From: Thermococcus gammatolerans EJ3
GTDB lineage: Archaea > Methanobacteriota_B > Thermococci > Thermococcales > Thermococcaceae
Reading direction: 5' to 3'
Assembly: GCF_000022365.1 (NCBI RefSeq)
Contig: NC_012804.1
Coordinates: 1,178,001 to 1,242,000 of the forward strand
Length of the DNA stretch: 64,000 nt
This document shows positions 62,969 to 64,000 of the stretch, one piece after another. The notes beneath the pieces were generated by a model. It was not told where the DNA came from, made no database searches, and worked only from the letters and a program-made list of their open reading frames with translations. A program made the translations under genes and the position numbers. Position 1 is the stretch's first letter. The number at the start of each line of letters is the position of its first letter.

Positions 62969-63922
62969 ATGGAGAGGGAGAGACTCATAGACATCGTCGC
63001 GAGGATACTTCGAAGGTCTGGCCTGAAGGTCGCGAGGGTCGAGCTTAGGGGAGGGTGTTTTGACCTCGTTGCGAGCGGACTCTTCACGCTCCTCTTCATA
63101 AAGGTCGTTACCAACATCGACACGGTTACGCCCGAACAGGCGGAGGACCTGAAGAGGCTGGCCAAGCTTTTCAAGGCGACTCCGATGATAGTGGGTGTGC
63201 GAACCAAGAACTCGGAGATAGAGGAGGGAGTCATCTACGAGCGCTTCGGGATATACGCCCTCAATCCAGCGACGCTCTACCGGGTTTTGATAGAGGGCGA
63301 ACTTCCGGCGATATTTGCGGAACGCGGCGGCCTCTACGTTCGGATCAACGGGGAACTGCTGAAGAAGCTTCGTGAGAAGCACGGCTACTCAGTGGGGGAG
63401 CTGGCATCCCTCCTCGGGGTTTCGAGGAAGAGCCTCCTGAACTACGAGCGGAACGAGCAGGCGGTTTCGCTGGAGGTTGCGCTCCGGATGGAGGAGCTCT
63501 TTGACGAGCCCATAGCCGAACCGATCGACGTTCTAAGGGCAAAGGTCGACGTCGAGCTGAAGCCAGCGGAGCCGGAAACGCCCCTTGAGCAGGAGGTCTT
63601 TGAGAAGCTCAAAGAGCTCGGCATGGGAGTGGTCAAGGTGAAGAGGGCCCCCTTCAACGCCCTTTCAAGGGAAGACGAGGTCACGATTCTAACGGGGATA
63701 GACGAGAAGAAGACGCGCTCGACAGTCAGGAGGGCTGAGATGGTCGCTGAGGTCGGGAGAATCATCAACACGGGCGGCCTCTTTGTCCTGGAGAAGTCAA
63801 AGATGGAGGTCGTTTCCGAGGTTCCGCTGATCCCCAAAGAGAGCCTGAAGGAGATAAAGGACGTGGACGAACTCATAGAGCTCATCGAAGGCCTCAAGAG
63901 GGAGATAAGGAAGAGCATTTAG
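62969..63922 (+). CDS. Putative HTH-type (XRE family) transcriptional regulator, archaeal COG1395 type
   Basis: 317-residue DNA-binding protein of a family widespread in euryarchaea. The N-terminal part (RGGCFDLVASGLFTLLFIKVVTNIDTV) is a nuclease-like alpha/beta fold without an obvious active site. The central XRE helix-turn-helix is LREKHGYSVGELASLLGVSRKSLLNYERNE (key residues at about 132-160). A C-terminal alpha/beta domain follows. ATG at 62969 without clear ribosome site; an AACTTAAAAG box about 30 bases upstream suggests a leaderless transcript. Targets unknown. Confidence 0.87.
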   Translation: MERERLIDIVARILRRSGLKVARVELRGGCFDLVASGLFTLLFIKVVTNIDTVTPEQAEDLKRLAKLFKATPMIVGVRTKNSEIEEGVIYERFGIYALNPATLYRVLIEGELPAIFAERGGLYVRINGELLKKLREKHGYSVGELASLLGVSRKSLLNYERNEQAVSLEVALRMEELFDEPIAEPIDVLRAKVDVELKPAEPETPLEQEVFEKLKELGMGVVKVKRAPFNALSREDEVTILTGIDEKKTRSTVRRAEMVAEVGRIINTGGLFVLEKSKMEVVSEVPLIPKESLKEIKDVDELIELIEGLKREIRKSI

Positions 63923-64000
63923 GAAAAGAGAACGTCCCTCCAGACTTTCTGGAGCTTCTCCACGTATTCCTCGGGTGAAGCTATGAGAACGGCCCATCTG
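63919..64000 (-). CDS. 3' end of a gene running off the window
   Basis: The minus strand is open from the window edge to a TAA at 63919-63921 and reads RWAVLIASPEEYVEKL and then QKVWRDVLFS, which has normal codon use for this genome. The stop overlaps that of the convergent XRE regulator. Only 26 residues are visible, so the function is not assignable. Confidence 0.6.
   Translation of the reverse strand, partial: RWAVLIASPEEYVEKLQKVWRDVLFS

Overview
The window is a piece of a Thermococcales chromosome, most probably Thermococcus. The evidence is the gene content: SurR beside protein disulfide oxidoreductase, ADP-forming acetyl-CoA synthetase beta subunit, PurP/PurO purine synthesis, Thi4 and ThiD-ThiN thiamine synthesis, aIF2 gamma, digeranylgeranylglycerophospholipid reductase, CGP-CTERM surface proteins and Thermococcales-type CRISPR repeats ending in ATTGAAAG. 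Genes are packed with 1-17 base overlaps, Shine-Dalgarno sites of the GGTGG/GGAGG type, and AT-rich BRE/TATA promoters. I judged all of this by eye, with no database search.

Layout. 1-4.9 kb: a 1-Cys-type peroxiredoxin, then a four-gene riboflavin operon (ribD-ribE-ribBA-ribH) with a palindrome at its promoter, then a ferritin-like gene. 4.9-11 kb: a compact operon (mscS, membrane-anchored winged-helix regulator 1, processive GT2 glycosyltransferase, membrane-anchored regulator 2, archaeosortase) followed by a separately promoted secreted protein. The operon and the secreted-protein gene share a nearly identical 29-bp promoter block, so I read them as one regulon: an archaeal polysaccharide/protein-sorting module resembling bacterial EPS/exosortase loci. 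This is the most novel-looking system here. 11-16.6 kb: the leftward operon thiC-purC-purP-purO (purP carries a one-base frameshift) diverges from thi4-thiDN. The two sides meet biochemically at aminoimidazole ribotide.

16.6-33 kb: housekeeping and surface genes, namely an ABC ATPase fused to an acetyltransferase-like domain (COG2401 type), nitroreductase, PadR regulator, endonuclease III, two lipoproteins, a CGP-CTERM protein, a gene remnant, a PIN nuclease with aIF2 gamma, a DUF4139 protein and acdB. 33-44.7 kb: a type I-A CRISPR-Cas locus with cas6, csa3, csa5-cas7-cas5-cas3'-cas3''-cas8a-cas6(second)-cas4, cas2 on the other strand, and an array of 22 repeats. No cas1 is present.

45-64 kb: a 1212-residue lectin-like/PEGA/CGP-CTERM surface protein; an HPr-kinase-like protein; the SurR/PDO redox pair with a canonical SurR operator; ferredoxin and geranylgeranyl reductase; a type IA topoisomerase; an intron-containing tRNA-Met; a CcdA-like protein with a second canonical SurR operator; a cysteine desulfurase; an NAD-kinase-like protein; a potassium-channel protein that appears to start at CTG; a GNAT acetyltransferase; an XRE regulator; and the 3' end of one further gene.
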